NCBI GenBank assembly: GCA_003427395.1
Contig: BFEA01000213.1
Location: forward strand, 870,556-899,556
Direction of reading: 5' to 3'
Source of the DNA: Chara braunii
Lineage: Eukaryota > Streptophyta > Charophyceae > Charales > Characeae
DNA length: 29,001 nucleotides
Position 1 is the first letter of the stretch. Every line of letters begins with the position of its first letter. The notes beneath the pieces are model-generated. The model was given only the letters and a program-made list of their open reading frames with translations. It did not search any database and was not told the origin of the DNA. Of the stretch, positions 11,244 to 23,356 are shown piece after piece. The translations under genes were made by a program, and so were the position numbers.

Positions 11244-11869
11244 ATGACTTGCCTTGTGAGCTCCTACGACCTCCGGAAGAAACAAAAGGCGGTACTAGTC
11301 GAGCACAGCATTTACAAGGTGGGCCTCCTATGGGATGAAAACCGAAGGAACTTCCGCCCAGATAATAAGGTGGTGGAATCCCTGCACGGTAGGATGAGGA
11401 CGAGGCAGAGGGGAAACTCTGGGAGGCTATCCCTCCCCAATGGATCGAGTTGTTGATAAGTCATCTCAGGGGAATAGGTGAGTATGCAGGGAGACACTAA
11501 ACCGGAGAGAATATACAAGGTGGAGCAGGCATTGGAGGACGGAAGGCTACAGATCACCAGTTGGGATGTGAATACGGGCATGGAAAACATTGCAGAAGGA
11601 CGCAGGGGGAGATGGGAACCCCTCAAAAAGTATGGACAAGAGTGCAATTGAAACAGTCGCAATGTGTAAGGGAAGGGGGGGAGAGACAGTACCTTCCCTG
11701 CTCTATTGCGTCCACGCGGCGAGATTTGATATGGGATCCCAAAGAATGGGAATGGCCGAGACAAAGAATGCAAAGGACAATAGTGTCGCTCCAGAACCTT
11801 ACTACCTGGAGCCGATAAACATCTGTGAGGAACTGAGGACTCGATGGGCCAAGAGAAACTAGATCCCTA
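11244..11869 (+). other. Possible upstream part of the LINE ORF2 remnant
   Basis: Two fragments look protein-like. One frame covers 11244-11456 (LLWDENRRNFRPDNKVVESL). Another, 11561-11818, is in the same frame as the zf-RVT-like remnant downstream and reads STRRDLIWDPKEWEWPRQ before a stop. I cannot see the YADD box or other reverse-transcriptase blocks, so assignment to the LINE rests on frame and proximity. The long minus-strand frame 11623-12276 lies opposite the LINE and is a shadow. Confidence 0.35.
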
Positions 11870-12551
11870 ACGTATGTTTTGGTAGATGGACACAATGAAG
11901 GTGGAATGAGCAATGTGAACTTCTCACAGCCCTGCAAGATAAAAAACAGGCAGTTGTACCATCTAGCGATTCCTGCGGCGCATTGCTTGGCAACTAAGAG
12001 CCGACACAAGGACCAGAGTTGTGCGGCAGGTTGCGCGCAAGTGGAAACATGACCAGTGCCCCACTTATTTGTACAATGCCCGATAGTGCGGGCCTTTTGG
12101 GAGTGGTGGGCACAAGAGAGAGCAGATAAAACCCCGCTTGAGGTCACGAAGGAGGAGGATGCGGCTATCCTATTGGGGGCACTGATGAAAGTGAACAGGG
12201 AAAAAACAGAGGACATAACGGCAGCTGAAATTGTGAGGGCAGCCGTGTTGTGGGCCTCGTGGACACTGAGGAACAAACTTTGTAGAAGGGTACCTCTCCC
12301 CCCTGCAGGTTTACCAGGTTAGGGCGATGGAAAATATTCGGGTGGCTCTCCTGGCGGATTGGCATCGTAGCAGAAACACATGAGAGGGGAAGGAAGAACG
12401 ATTCTAGGCCAGATGGGGCTCATACCCAAAGCTGCTCGCCATAGACCCCAATGCGGGCCGCATGGTGTTCAGTCCGCTGCTTCTACGTCAAAGACCACGT
12501 TCAAACACGGAGAAACGGAGGAAGAATCCAAATAGGGAACTGATTAGTTAA
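11870..12551 (+). pseudogene. Decayed LINE (non-LTR retrotransposon) ORF2 C-terminus with zf-RVT-like domain
   Basis: The frame containing 12056 reads RQLYHLAIPAAHCLATKSR, then a Cys-containing stretch SCAAGCAQVET. A TGA stop (12050-12052) follows, then VPHLFVQCPIVRAFWEWW. This Cys..Cys..ET..HLF..CP...FW arrangement is that of the zinc-binding domain after the reverse transcriptase in plant L1-type LINEs (zf-RVT family). The first Cys pair is CX3C rather than the usual CX2C. Downstream, VRAAVLWASWTLRNKLCRR follows. The frame then shifts near 12300 and continues as MENIRVALLADWHR. After two more stops it reads ARWGSYPKLLAIDPNAGRMV and ends at TAA 12549-12551. With at least three stops and one frameshift this copy is dead. 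The 5' part (endonuclease, most of the reverse transcriptase) is missing or unrecognisable. Confidence 0.8.
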
Positions 12552-12579
12552 GGAAAAGCAACCGATAAGTATAGTAGTC

Positions 12580-12607
12580 AAGGGGGCGGGGGGGGGGGGA
12601 GGGGGTA
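12580..12607. repeat. G-rich tract beside the assembly gap
   Basis: GGGGGCGGGGGGGGGGGAGG followed by GGG and TAAG. Several G runs could form a G-quadruplex. The tract lies just before the unresolved N stretch, so it may have broken the assembly. Confidence 0.8.
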
Positions 12608-12615
12608 AGTATAAT

Positions 12616-12716
12616 NNNNNNNNNNNNNNNNNNNNNNNNNNNNNNNNNNNNNNNNNNNNNNNNNNNNNNNNNNNNNNNNNNNNNNNNNNNNNNNNNNNNN
12701 NNNNNNNNNNNNNNNN
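12616..12716. other. Assembly gap
   Basis: A run of about 101 N. Frames drawn across it (for example minus 12544-12996) have no meaning. Its size is probably a placeholder. Confidence 0.99.
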
Positions 12717-13526
12717 GGATAGAGTGGAAAGAGGGGAGGAGGTGGGGGATGGTTGAACAAACATCACAATACATCAGAAACATCAACAAAAACACCAAAA
12801 ATACTAAAAAGAGAGTACAGGAACAGCAAAGTGAATGCAAGGTTGAAGGCGCTGGGAGGATTGATGATACATTGTATAGTCGGAATAGGTTTAGGAAGCA
12901 AGGTACATAGTGACAGTAAATGACATGGGGGCTAGGTAAGAGGAAGGCACATTGAGGAATGCCAATGTAGCCCAAACAGGTTAAGACAGATAGCATGATA
13001 GCTAGACCAAGGTAGATTAAGCAGGAAGTGATGATACAATAGTCTGCGGAGTTTGATAGGCGGTCTGAGGAAATGCAGGGGAGGCCCCTGAGGGTCCCCT
13101 TGCTTCGTGTCTGGGTGCTGCTAGGAAGCCTCCCGGTCAGCAGGGTGGCCCCAAGAGAAAGACCACGGTTTGAGGGGGGTGGGCCCCCTTCAGCAGGTTC
13201 CCCCTTGGTAGACTATCAATGCCACAAGGGTTGGGCTGTTCCCCTTTTCTGATCTGATCTGCCCCCCTTCTTTGGATGTACAAACATGCTTGATGGTGAC
13301 AAGTAACCGGACTGCTGCCCCCCAGAATAGAAGAGGCTGTGTTAAGGGGGAAAAAAAGAATCGGAACCAGAAGGAGAGGCCAAAAGTGGGACTCCTAGTG
13401 AAATCCAACCTAGGACAAGCTCGAAACCAAAGAGTCCAAGGTCAAAACTACACAATCAAGAAAGAGAGAATGGAAGAGGAGAGGGAGTAAAGGAAGCACG
13501 AAGAGTTAAAGACGGAAGTCCGCGAG
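12717..13526. other. Gene-free unique sequence
   Basis: No recognisable gene. Purine-rich at first, then GC-richer. A minus frame of 72 codons (13190-13408) and a plus frame of 72 codons (13272-13490) overlap and have no domain. Confidence 0.35.
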
Positions 13527-13588
13527 ATCTCAGAACATCCTACACTGAAAACTTAAGTCTGATGCCGGGGATCAGACTTGTCTGAGAT
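13527..13588. other. Two-tier hairpin
   Basis: The outer stem ATCTCAGA (13527-13534) pairs with TCTGAGAT (13581-13588). The inner stem AAGTCTGAT (13555-13563) pairs with ATCAGACTT (13571-13579) around a GCCGGGG loop. Both stems are perfect; a ~20-base bulge lies between them on the 5' side only. Confidence 0.5.
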
Positions 13589-13805
13589 GAAACAGACCAA
13601 GTTGCACGCCGGGCAGACAGGAACAACACATGATGCGGGCATGGTAAACCAAAAACACTCCGCACCATGATTGGCAAACACCATACCCTCAAAAAAAATC
13701 AACCCAAATGTCAGTCCCATTGCACGATGGCCTTTGTTTATTTATTTAAAACAACTGTGAGAATCATGTTATTTGGAGTGGTAAGAGCAGCCCCTAATAA
13801 TCGGC

Positions 13806-13937
13806 TCTCGTTGGAAATGGCTCCATTCTATTGGTGGGGAGCACCACCAGCCGGAAAGCGGGTCCAGCGTCCCTCGTTGGAAATGGCTCCATTCTATTGG
13901 TGGGGAGCACCACCAGCTGGAAAGCGGGTCCAGCATC
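13806..13937. repeat. 66-bp tandem duplication
   Basis: CTCGTTGGAAATGGCTCCAT starts at 13806 and again at 13872. The two 66-bp units differ at only a few bases. Each carries a CTATTGG box and a TGGTGG..CCACCA mini-hairpin. Because 66 is divisible by three, the plus frame 13667-13972 shows a duplicated 22-residue peptide (LEMAPFYWWGAPPAGKRVQ), but nothing else supports coding. Confidence 0.9.
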
Positions 13938-13939
13938 CC

Positions 13940-14366
13940 TCATACAACTCAAACGGGGAAGAGCAGCGTTGATTGCCCTCTCTCGAGAGCATTAACTGTC
14001 CTCCAAACAGTCATAGTAGGCATCGAACTTGTAGTGATTTGTGTATACCTGCAAAACCGTGACCCTCATCAGAGATTGAAGACCTGACACACACCAATTG
14101 CGCCAAGGCGCTGACAAAGCTGGTGAGAGACATCACCTAAAGGAACGCCCAGCAACCAGCTGCTGACGTGGCAAGGGGCAGTGTCACAGCCGGGTAGGGA
14201 CAGCGAGGGATAAAACCAAATTCCGCAAGCCCTTCCTCAGCCTACATCGACAAAGATCGGAGAAAACATAAAAAAAACGACGATAACATGCAATCCTAAG
14301 CGAACGAGAAACATCAAAACAGGAAATATATTCAGTGAGCACTGCACTCATCAAAAGGGAGCTATA
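13940..14366. other. Gene-free stretch
   Basis: Unique sequence of mixed composition. No gene, RNA or repeat recognised. Confidence 0.35.
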
Positions 14367-14458
14367 TACAACAAGCTCCAGCCTCCCATCTTGTCCACTG
14401 CTGTTGGTTTGATACAACAAGCTCCAGCCTCCCATCTTGCCCAGTCATGTTGGTTTGC
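14367..14458. repeat. 46-bp tandem duplication
   Basis: TACAACAAGCTCCAGCCTCC begins at 14367 and again at 14413. The units are nearly identical through CCATCTTG.CCA and TGTTGGTTTG. Confidence 0.9.
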
Positions 14459-15699
14459 AAACCACTACAAACATTCGGCATTTGGCCGCGACTTCTATGA
14501 AACTGTGCTCTCACTCTGTTGGCCAACCAGTAACCCCTGCCACCAGTCCAGCCGTCTGTGGGCTGCTCAACCTGATCGAGGCGAAAGCCCCTCCCCCGTA
14601 CAAGCCGAAGAGCGGCCTCCAATCGAGAAGAGAAGAAGCAACCACTACGAAGAGATTGAAGAGTCAGCAACCACTACGTGAACACTGGCGGGGCAAGTGA
14701 CATGGCAACTAGAACCCCGGGAAAGAGCGAAATCTTGATTAAGCCCGTCCCCAGGGAGGTAGAGCACCTCCAATCGAGAAGGGCAAGGAAACTTAGTCAC
14801 CGGACTATGCAGAAGGAGACGAAGATCTGCAAAGTCACCCATATAAACAAGGCAGAAAAGTGTACCAGTCAACAAAAGAAGGCTCCCCGCACCGCCAGCT
14901 AGTATCAAAAACCGATTGGGGCAGATTACAAAGCCAACCCAATAACCCCCATCAACCCCCATCAAAATGAGCGATATCACTCGGCTAAGCGCAATAACTG
15001 GTGGTCAGGGGAGATATGAAACTTTCTCAAAACATACCAACACACAGTGAACAGCAACGAGGACACTTAGCAAAACACAAACCCTGGGCCGAGCACAACG
15101 CAATTGCCCGGTGCCAGGGAGGAAAGACAGGCGCGGAGGGAGTCTCGTCTAGCCAACACCAGTTCTCACACGCTGTGCAACTCGATCTTCGTCAAGCACA
15201 GGCTCCGGACTGAGGGTCGAACCGCCACGTAAGCTGAAAACAGCCAAAGTGCATCCAGAGGCCAGACGCAACACCACCTTGGCAGAGATCGGAGGAGAGA
15301 CGGTAGCGTCATCGTGACACGCTAAACGGATCCCACCAAACTAACCCCCAAATGGGTTCATCTCTTTCCCGGATGCCACGTGGATGACGACAGCCTCGTT
15401 TGCTCAGGACAAACCACTAGCTGAGACCGCAAGAACCAGATGCTGCAGACGTTCGGCGGGCGATTCATGCAAGCGGATTGGCCATATCCATGTTGCTCCC
15501 CAGCCTGAGGAGATGCCTCACGATCCACGTGCTTCAGTGACAAGCAGGTCCTGCAAGCAACGAAAATGGGCGCGCCCAAGGTATTCGCGCTGCATAGCGA
15601 AAACGGAGCGTAACCTTTCCACCATCCGGGAGCAGGCAGTCACATCATAAAAAATGGGGTGACGAAAGTTGCCGGCCCTGACCGTGAACCAGAGCATGC
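14459..15699. other. Gene-free stretch with minor repeats
   Basis: AGCAACCACTACG is repeated around 14637 and 14666, and CCTCCAATCGAGAAG occurs at 14616 and 14767. Open frames reach 111 codons (minus 14645-14980) without recognisable content. The sequence is GC-richer than the left part of the window and may be an old retroelement. Confidence 0.35.
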
Positions 15700-16230
15700 A
15701 ACTCCGTTTCCACGCCGTCCACTAATCGACGAAGTGTCCCATAATTGGTGGATAGAGAGAGGTTGAACAGGAGAGCACGCAGCAACGCTCCAGCATATCG
15801 CGTCGCACCACAACTTCGATCTCCTCCATGTTAGGCAGGTTGGGCCAATACACCTTCAACCTCGCCATGGTGACTTCAGAGAAGATTCCTCTAAGTGGCA
15901 GAAGGGACACTAACTCTTTGTCGTTGGCCAGATGTGAAGAGAACCAGCACCCTTTGCACACAACACTACACGCTCGTGTGTGTAAAACTCCTGTTCAGCA
16001 CGTACAGGGCCTCGTGCAACGGCAGATTTGCAACGACCATGTGCTGGCGGAGCCTCTTTCTTCCCAACTTGGACACGCACGAAGCAATGGAGGTGAGAAA
16101 CAAGCTTGGGACAACGCTTGCCCCTGTAAGTTGCTAAGTAGCCGAAAACGGGCTTGTCACCATCGTGGCCAGCCGCCGCGCACGAGCTCCTGGGTTTTGC
16201 GCAAATACGGAGCACCGCACTTGAAAGGAA
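15700..16230 (-). pseudogene. Unidentified decayed coding-like stretch
   Basis: Read on the minus strand, adjoining frames give protein-like text broken by shifts and stops. One phrase is VVANLPLHEALYVLNRSFTH. Another is FSEVTMARLKVYWPNLPNME with EIEVVVRRDML. Beyond the stop near 15722, the text continues as WFTVRAGNFRHPIFYDV. The mix of hydrophobic and charged residues looks less random than nearby frames. I do not recognise a family. A degenerate retroelement protein, such as a LINE ORF1, is possible. Competing plus-strand frames (15828-16469, 213 codons) are Arg/Ser/Pro-rich and look like shadows. Confidence 0.25.
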
Positions 16231-16288
16231 GGCAACAGCGATGGCGCCTTGACCAGCATCCTCGGTCATGCCGAGATCGTGAAAGGAG

Positions 16289-16456
16289 AGTCGGCCGCAC
16301 CGGCCGCAATTCCCCTTCAAGACCAAACCGAATCCTGCCCACCGCAATCGTGAACCAGAGTCGACCGCACCACGCCGGCCGGTCCGCCCAGAGCCCTCGC
16401 GCAATTCCCCTTCCAGACCAAACAAAATCCTGCCCAAACTCCATCACCAGAGTTGC
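16289..16456. repeat. ~94-bp imperfect tandem repeat
   Basis: GAGTCGGCCGCACC and, about 94 bases later, AGAGTCGACCGCACC each lead into GCAATTCCCCTTC.AGACCAAAC (16307 and 16401) and AATCCTGCCCA. Roughly 1.8 copies are present. Confidence 0.75.
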
Positions 16457-16492
16457 AAGTTCGATGTGACGCACCTGCGTGCGAGACTGGAT

Positions 16493-17030
16493 GAGCTAGA
16501 TTGAGGACGGCGTGACAGGATGAGAGAGACAGGAGGGCACGCACACGAGAAGAAGCATTTGACAGCGGACTGAAACGGGATCAATGGATCTGGGACTGAA
16601 TGAATAAAAAAACAAACCAAAGCACAATAAATATACCCCGGACGCCATGGAACAATCTGGTCGTCGAGCCCGCCGATCAAGGCGACTGGGCTTGACCGGA
16701 CATGAACCGGCCGGACCAGCGGTTGAGGCGCTCCATGCTGGGCAGAGGAGGGCGTGACTGGAGCTAGAGAGAGGAGGGCGTAACTGGATGAGAGAGACAG
16801 GAGGGCACGCACACGAGAAGACGCATTTGAAAGCAGACTGAATCGGGATCAGTGGATCTGGGACTGAATGAATGAAAGAACAAACCAAAACACAAACAAT
16901 ATACCCCGGACGAACCATGGGACAATCTGGTCGCCGAGCCAGACGGTCCAGGCGACTGGGACTTTACCGGACAGGTACCGGCCGGACGAGACGGTTCGCC
17001 GGTTGGGTCGAGGCGCTCCATGCTCGGCAC
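16493..17030. repeat. ~270-280-bp tandem duplication
   Basis: GGATGAGAGAGACAGGAGGG begins at 16518 and at 16796. Similarity runs through GATCTGGGACTGAATGAATG, ATATACCCCGGACG and CAATCTGGTCG to GGCGCTCCATGCT. Each copy opens with GAGCTAG (16493, 16761). Scattered substitutions and small indels show the duplication is not recent. Overlapping minus-strand frames read the same duplicated peptide and lack a domain. Confidence 0.9.
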
Positions 17031-17156
17031 AGGCCTGACCCGAATGCCCAGCACCACAACTCGCCATCGCACCTCTCACCAACAGAGAGACACAGGCCTG
17101 GTACCGTGATTTGAATGCCCAGCACCACAACTCACCATGGCAGCTCTCGCCAACAC
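17028..17156. repeat. ~63-bp tandem repeat (2 copies)
   Basis: CACAGGCCTG at 17028 and 17091 each leads into GAATGCCCAGCACCACAACT and CTCTC.CCAACA. It directly follows the 278-bp duplication, so the locus has duplicated at two scales. Confidence 0.85.
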
Positions 17157-18598
17157 AGTAAGTCGAGTGCCGACACCATACCCGTCCATAAAACGCAAGG
17201 CAAGCACAATGTACACTACGAGCAGACATGCTACATCTCCCTCGAGATTTTTCGGATGATACTTGCAATTTCCTTTTGCTTTGCGCTGGCTGCTGATGCA
17301 CCTTTCTCGTTCCAAATGGCAGAAACGCGGTTTCAGGAACTCTCTCTCACACAATTTCCTGAATGCTGAGGAGGCGCTGATCGATACACGAATTGCAGAA
17401 GGGAGATCCTTAGAAATATCACTGAAGGCCGGTCGATTCATGGACCAGGTGAAATCTTCTCAGCACACCTCGTACCGGAAAATGGCCGTTGTATTACCTG
17501 GCTATTAGTCCATGGACGGCACAGAACCATTACCGTTTGGCCACAAATTACCATCAGTTCAAACCAGTACCATAGGACTAACAAAATCAAGTCTTACTTC
17601 CCTTATGGCAAAAGGGGAAGGGGGCACAGGGCGGGAAACGAAAGAACAGATGTCCTGTTAGGCAGCCAAAGGGACACATTCCTCCGTGCCATCTCTTCTC
17701 TTCCTGTACATTCTCGCCCCGTCCCGGACATTGCTTCTAGCCCGGGAAAGAAAACCAGAATCCTTGACGGCCGGGGTTCCTTAGCCATCGATTAAAAGTA
17801 CGCGATCCGACGGCCGCAATCTCACTATATGATCATCCCTTAACTTTTTCTACTCTACAATGCACACAAAACAAATCCAAAAGAGTCCACCTTATCCCAA
17901 AATTAGCGGCACGCCAAATCAAGTGCCATAAAAACCATAAAGGCTGCGAGCGTCTAACACCGTAACGAGACTACCGTCATGACTCGACCAAGTTCCAGAA
18001 CCTGCGTGCCATAACAACGGCAGGCTCCTACCCAAGCGAGCCTTCCACGAACACCAACACACACCGATTGTGTGCCAGGATCGGAGTGAATCAGCCAGTT
18101 CTTGTCTTCTCTCTGTCGTTTCACGCGTTCGCGGTTTCCCCTCTTTCGCATTTTCCGCATTGCTTCTTTCCCTCATTTAGCTACGTTTTTCCAACTTCAT
18201 GTTGCCTCGTTTGCATCCGGTTGTTGTAAATGATTTCTTCCTTCCTCACGTGTTGGTTCCCACCCCAACCTTACAACCATGATACATAATCACGTCCTGA
18301 ATTTCTCACGTCTAGATGCAACTCACCTGTCTTCGTCCCTAGGTATCCTCACATTCTTGTTCTAATTGAGGGGTATTCACATCTCCAGAGTGCCTCTTCT
18401 CTCTGAGAAAATTAACTTCCTTTCAGAAATACAAACAATCCTCCGAAATTGTGTGCATCCCGATCTGACTACACTTATGATATCCACTCGTCCGTGTGCG
18501 CACGTCAATGCATACATCCACTCATTTACGCATTCCCGGTCGAGCTAGTGACGCTAGTTTTTCATTTCTTCTGGCGTATTTAACCAACCAGCAGACAT
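17157..18598. other. Gene-free stretch
   Basis: No domain-bearing frame seen. This stretch lies downstream of MLN51 exon 1 on the minus strand, so it could be intron. I looked on the minus strand for the second half of the SELOR/Btz domain (a Trp-x-His-Asp-containing segment) and did not find it. Some lines, for example 17919-18176 on the minus strand, are open for ~85 codons without features. Confidence 0.35.

Positions 18599-19996
<1,398 letters not shown>

Positions 19997-20047
<51 letters not shown>
19997..20047. repeat. (CT)n microsatellite in the MLN51 intron
   Basis: A pure CT run of about 25 units followed by six C residues. On the gene's strand it is a GA run starting about 50 bases after the splice donor. 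Confidence 0.97.
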
Positions 20048-20049
<2 letters not shown>

Positions 20050-20090
20050 CCCAAAACCCCCCTCACCGCGGCAACAGCCATAGGCGTCCG

Positions 20091-20099
20091 TACCTACCT
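20091..20099 (-). promoter_or_regulatory. Splice donor of MLN51 exon 1
   Basis: On the minus strand the exon ends AAG|GTAGGTA, with the intron starting at 20097. This is a near-consensus 5' splice site at the point where reading through would give a stop codon (TAG, 20094-20096). The exon ends after the second base of a codon. Confidence 0.8.
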
Positions 20100-20828
20100 T
20101 GGTCTTCCTCCTCCATTCTCGTGGAACCTATCGTCATGCATGTAGAACGCTCCAGATGTCGGAACAACGAACGGCTCGACATCTTTCTTGCTGGCTTTGT
20201 CCTGTAACCCTTCGGTCTCAACAGCTCCCACCGTGTTTTTCAACTGCCCTTCTCGGCGCAGCACCTCCTCGTCATTGTCCGCAGAATCATCTTCCTCAGC
20301 TACTCCGCCTTCATCTCCTTCCGGAACTTGCCTTCTCAAACCCACCCCTCCCTCTTGTCCATCGACAAGAAGATCGGCTTCCCCTCCCGTATCTCCCCTT
20401 CCATCCTCCTCTTCCCCGTCATCATCGTCCTCCAGAAGCATCAACCTTTCTTCATCCTGTCGTTTACTCCTCGCCGCCATGTCCACAAGAATGACTTCGT
20501 CATCGAACTCCGAAGCTCCTACCTCTCCTATTCCGTCGTCGTCGATGTCTACATCATCTTCCTCGTCCGAGTACAGAGGTGGCCTCCCTGCACCTTCTTC
20601 TATGGATTCGCGTTCATCTCTATCTTCTCTATCGTCCTCATCCTCCGATCCGCTGGCTTCGCCGTGACGTCGGCGACGTACGAGACCAGCGGCGCCGTCG
20701 CTCTCGCTATCATATTCTTCGCCATCGGCACGAGAACGGAAGCTCGCTTCGCTCCCATGATCATCACCCCCACGATCAACATCTCCATGCTCTACTGGCC
20801 CTTTCTCTTTACTTCCTCTATCCGCCAT
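20098..20828 (-). CDS. MLN51: MLN51/CASC3 (Barentsz) exon-junction-complex core protein, first coding exon
   Basis: Barentsz/MLN51/CASC3 is the cytoplasm-shuttling core subunit of the exon junction complex. It binds eIF4A-III through the SELOR/Btz domain and clamps it on spliced mRNA. The exon encodes 243 residues plus two bases. Residues 37-66 (EEYDSESDG... RRRRHGEASGSEDEDD) match the acidic/RRR N-terminal style of plant homologues. Acidic runs occupy about 61-72, 86-98, 133-142 and 177-188. The first half of the Btz domain, PFVVPTSGAFYMHDDRF, is at 219-235. The start ATG (20826-20828) is preceded in frame by TAG at 20835-20837, which supports it. The rest of the domain must lie in later exons, beyond a donor at 20097, and was not found in this window. 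The long plus-strand frames here (20099-20494, 20188-20667, 20328-21032) are shadows. Confidence 0.88.
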
Positions 20829-20837
20829 CCTCTTCTA

Positions 20838-22559
20838 TTTATTCTGATCCTCCTCCTGTTTCTCCGCCCTCCTCCTCACCGCCTTACGTTGAACTCCTGG
20901 TGCCTACCACTAACTGACAACGTTGCCCCATTCAACCACAAGATCAATCAATGCAGAACCCAATCATTCCACGAACCTATCAATCACTCGATCTCGCTGC
21001 GGCACCTGTTAACCGTTGCCAAACGTCCCTAGCACCACAGCTACGCCCTCCCTCCAGCCGAAACCCCCTCACATTACGTTTGTTCTTGTCCTACGTCGCC
21101 TTCCGTCTCCGGCACTTCTTTTCCTGCTTTTTCATCTAATCCAATTCCCCCATCAAATGCGACTCGTGTCGTCCACCTACTCTACCTCAGTCCGTCCACG
21201 TATGCACTCCGCGACTGCTCAGATAGGTGACCTCTAGTTCCGACGTCGACACATTGGGATGGACTTTCAGGTAGCCCACAATCCTGTGCCTCAACGTGTG
21301 AATTTCACGAGATCGCTCGTCCTTCGCAGCTGCGCGCGCCCCACCGAGAGACCTGCTCATTATCTTCGCAACTGGGAGACATACATGCACTCGCGTTGCT
21401 TACCGTACCAGCATGCCAGAGTGCCAGGGGGAAAAGGGAAAAGCGAAACTCCCATCTATCCGTCTCCCTAACTTACCATGCCCTGACCACCGCATTCGCA
21501 CCCACTACCCAACTTTGCAGTACAAAGCCACTCGGGTTGAACTTCCGGGCACTTTTCAACGTGCGGCCGAGAGATGGCACGGACCCGTTCGTACTCGAAA
21601 GCATCCGGATGGCCGGAACCCGTGCATACTCGAAAGCATCTCTGAAGCCCTGCTAGTGGAGCATGGCTATTGGGGCATGGCACCTGGTAACTGTGGGCCC
21701 TTCATAAACCTAGTTCATTTTGCCTGTTCGAAAGCATCTCTGAACCCTTGCTTGCTGGTACGAGAGAAGTTCAGCGCCCTAAGCGATGAGTCCCGCCCGG
21801 GCTAGTAGATCGGGCATATTACTGAGCGTTTTGCCCAAGGCTAGTCCACTTCTACCGTGACATGTAAAAGCCGCCATATGTTGCTAGAGATTCACCCACC
21901 TAAGGATAGTAACAGCTCCAGAGGTGGAGCTAAGTTGCACCTGGCAGAGCCCTGTTTTGTTGCAAGAAATATAGTCGGCACGCTTGGCCAGAGCGGCACT
22001 CCACTCTCTACACATTCAAGTTATTTCAAGCCACATCTTGCGTGACACAATCAGAAGGACCCTTGTGCTCGTTGTTCTTTAGGTGCACGTTTGGGTCAAT
22101 GCGCTTGTCAACGTTGTCGGCACAAACACCCTTATAAGTTTATTTTTCTAAATTTGTACAAATTGCATGAGTTGCATCTGCAATGTTAGTTGAGACAGTG
22201 ATTGACAATTTTTGTACCGTTTGCATCCGACTCTTAGCAGTCGGGGTGTCACGGTTGTATGTAATTAAATCAGAGGGTGTGTAGTCGTGTATTTTTTAAG
22301 GAGCGTGTTGACTGATCAAATGATTGTCGGTTCCTCGATCCGGCTGGTCGACGGGAACGAGTCAAAATCGGTTGAGGTGCGGTGAGTGCTCAAGCGCAGA
22401 GTTGTTGTACCTGTGAGTTTCTTCTATCTTTTAATTTAATTCATTTTTATTTTTTTTACGTTTTTCATTTATGTCTCTTAATTTGTTTAGTAATCTCATC
22501 AGGCGGATTAGTTGAGTCATCACCAACGAGTTAAAACTTTACCTTGTTGTGCTGTTACA
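20838..22559. other. Upstream flank of MLN51 and gene-free sequence
   Basis: On the minus strand this is the 5' flank. No TATA box is obvious within ~120 bases of the start codon, and the transcription start cannot be placed. TCGAAAGCATCTCTGAA.CC occurs near 21635 and 21728 (94 bases apart), with a shorter TCGAAAGCATC near 21596. The plus frame 21413-21805 (130 codons) spans these repeats and has no domain. Confidence 0.4.
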
Positions 22560-23214
22560 ACTTGGATTTTGCCCGCGCGTTAAACCACCTCTCCTCCCCG
22601 GCGAAAAAAAGTCGGGGATAAAAATAAAATTATGCTAAATCGACACAAATTATTATTTCACTACCTTTTTTTCTGATATTTTTATTAAAAAATCATAAAT
22701 TATAATTTTTTTTTTTTTCATGACAATTATTTTAAAATTTAAGAACTACTGAAAATACAGTATGTTTATTTTGACTCATTAGTGGTAGACTCGAAAAAAT
22801 GAAAAGTGCACGGAATTGGCGCGACAATTGTGTCACTGTCTAAACAATTTTTATTTTTATTTTTTATCCTTTTATGGGAATATCATGACAAAATCTACGG
22901 AGTCTCAAAATTTCAGATTTTTTGGTGTATTTTTATAAACGCAAAAAATCGTCAAAATTCATGGTTTTTTTTTTTTATCGACTTCTGTTTGAATTGCCTC
23001 CAACCTCCACATCTTCTAGGCTACCGGTCTCCAATGGTTCCGGTAAGGAGAGTGCTGCTTTAAAAGCATGACCCTCCGGGTTTAACTCGAGGTCGTCAAA
23101 CTTGTCAGTGATCAACAATGAGATGCGTCGCAAAGGCAACGAATTCGATGAGGTCGGATCGACGGAGGCCCAATGTGTGTATATATTTGCATCAGGATTT
23201 ACCGGGTAGGACTT
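22560..23214. other. AT-rich gene-free stretch
   Basis: Long A and T runs, especially 22600-22790 and 22840-22980, of the kind found in matrix-attachment or intergenic DNA. A 6-bp hairpin, TCCCCG..CGGGGA, lies near 22595-22618. No gene seen. Confidence 0.45.
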
Positions 23215-23331
23215 TTAAACCACTAGTACCTCCGCCAGTGTTGGGAAATTAGGGAAAAGTGGACGTTTTATCATTTTCCCCGAAGAGTTCAGAGGTACTA
23301 CAGACTCGGCATCAGTTGTATTCCCCATTAC

Positions 23332-23356
23332 AAAAAAAAAAAAAAAAAAAAAAAAA
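23332..23356. repeat. A25 homopolymer
   Basis: Twenty-five consecutive A residues inside the candidate transposon. Confidence 0.97.

Noticed and set aside
20099-21032. Long plus-strand frames opposite MLN51 (131, 159 and 234 codons)
   Set aside because: They are Ser/Pro/Leu-rich antisense shadows of an acidic coding exon on the other strand.
23332-23356. A25 run as a retroposed poly-A tail
   Set aside because: No gene-derived sequence precedes it and no target duplication was seen; it lies inside the inverted-repeat-bounded element.
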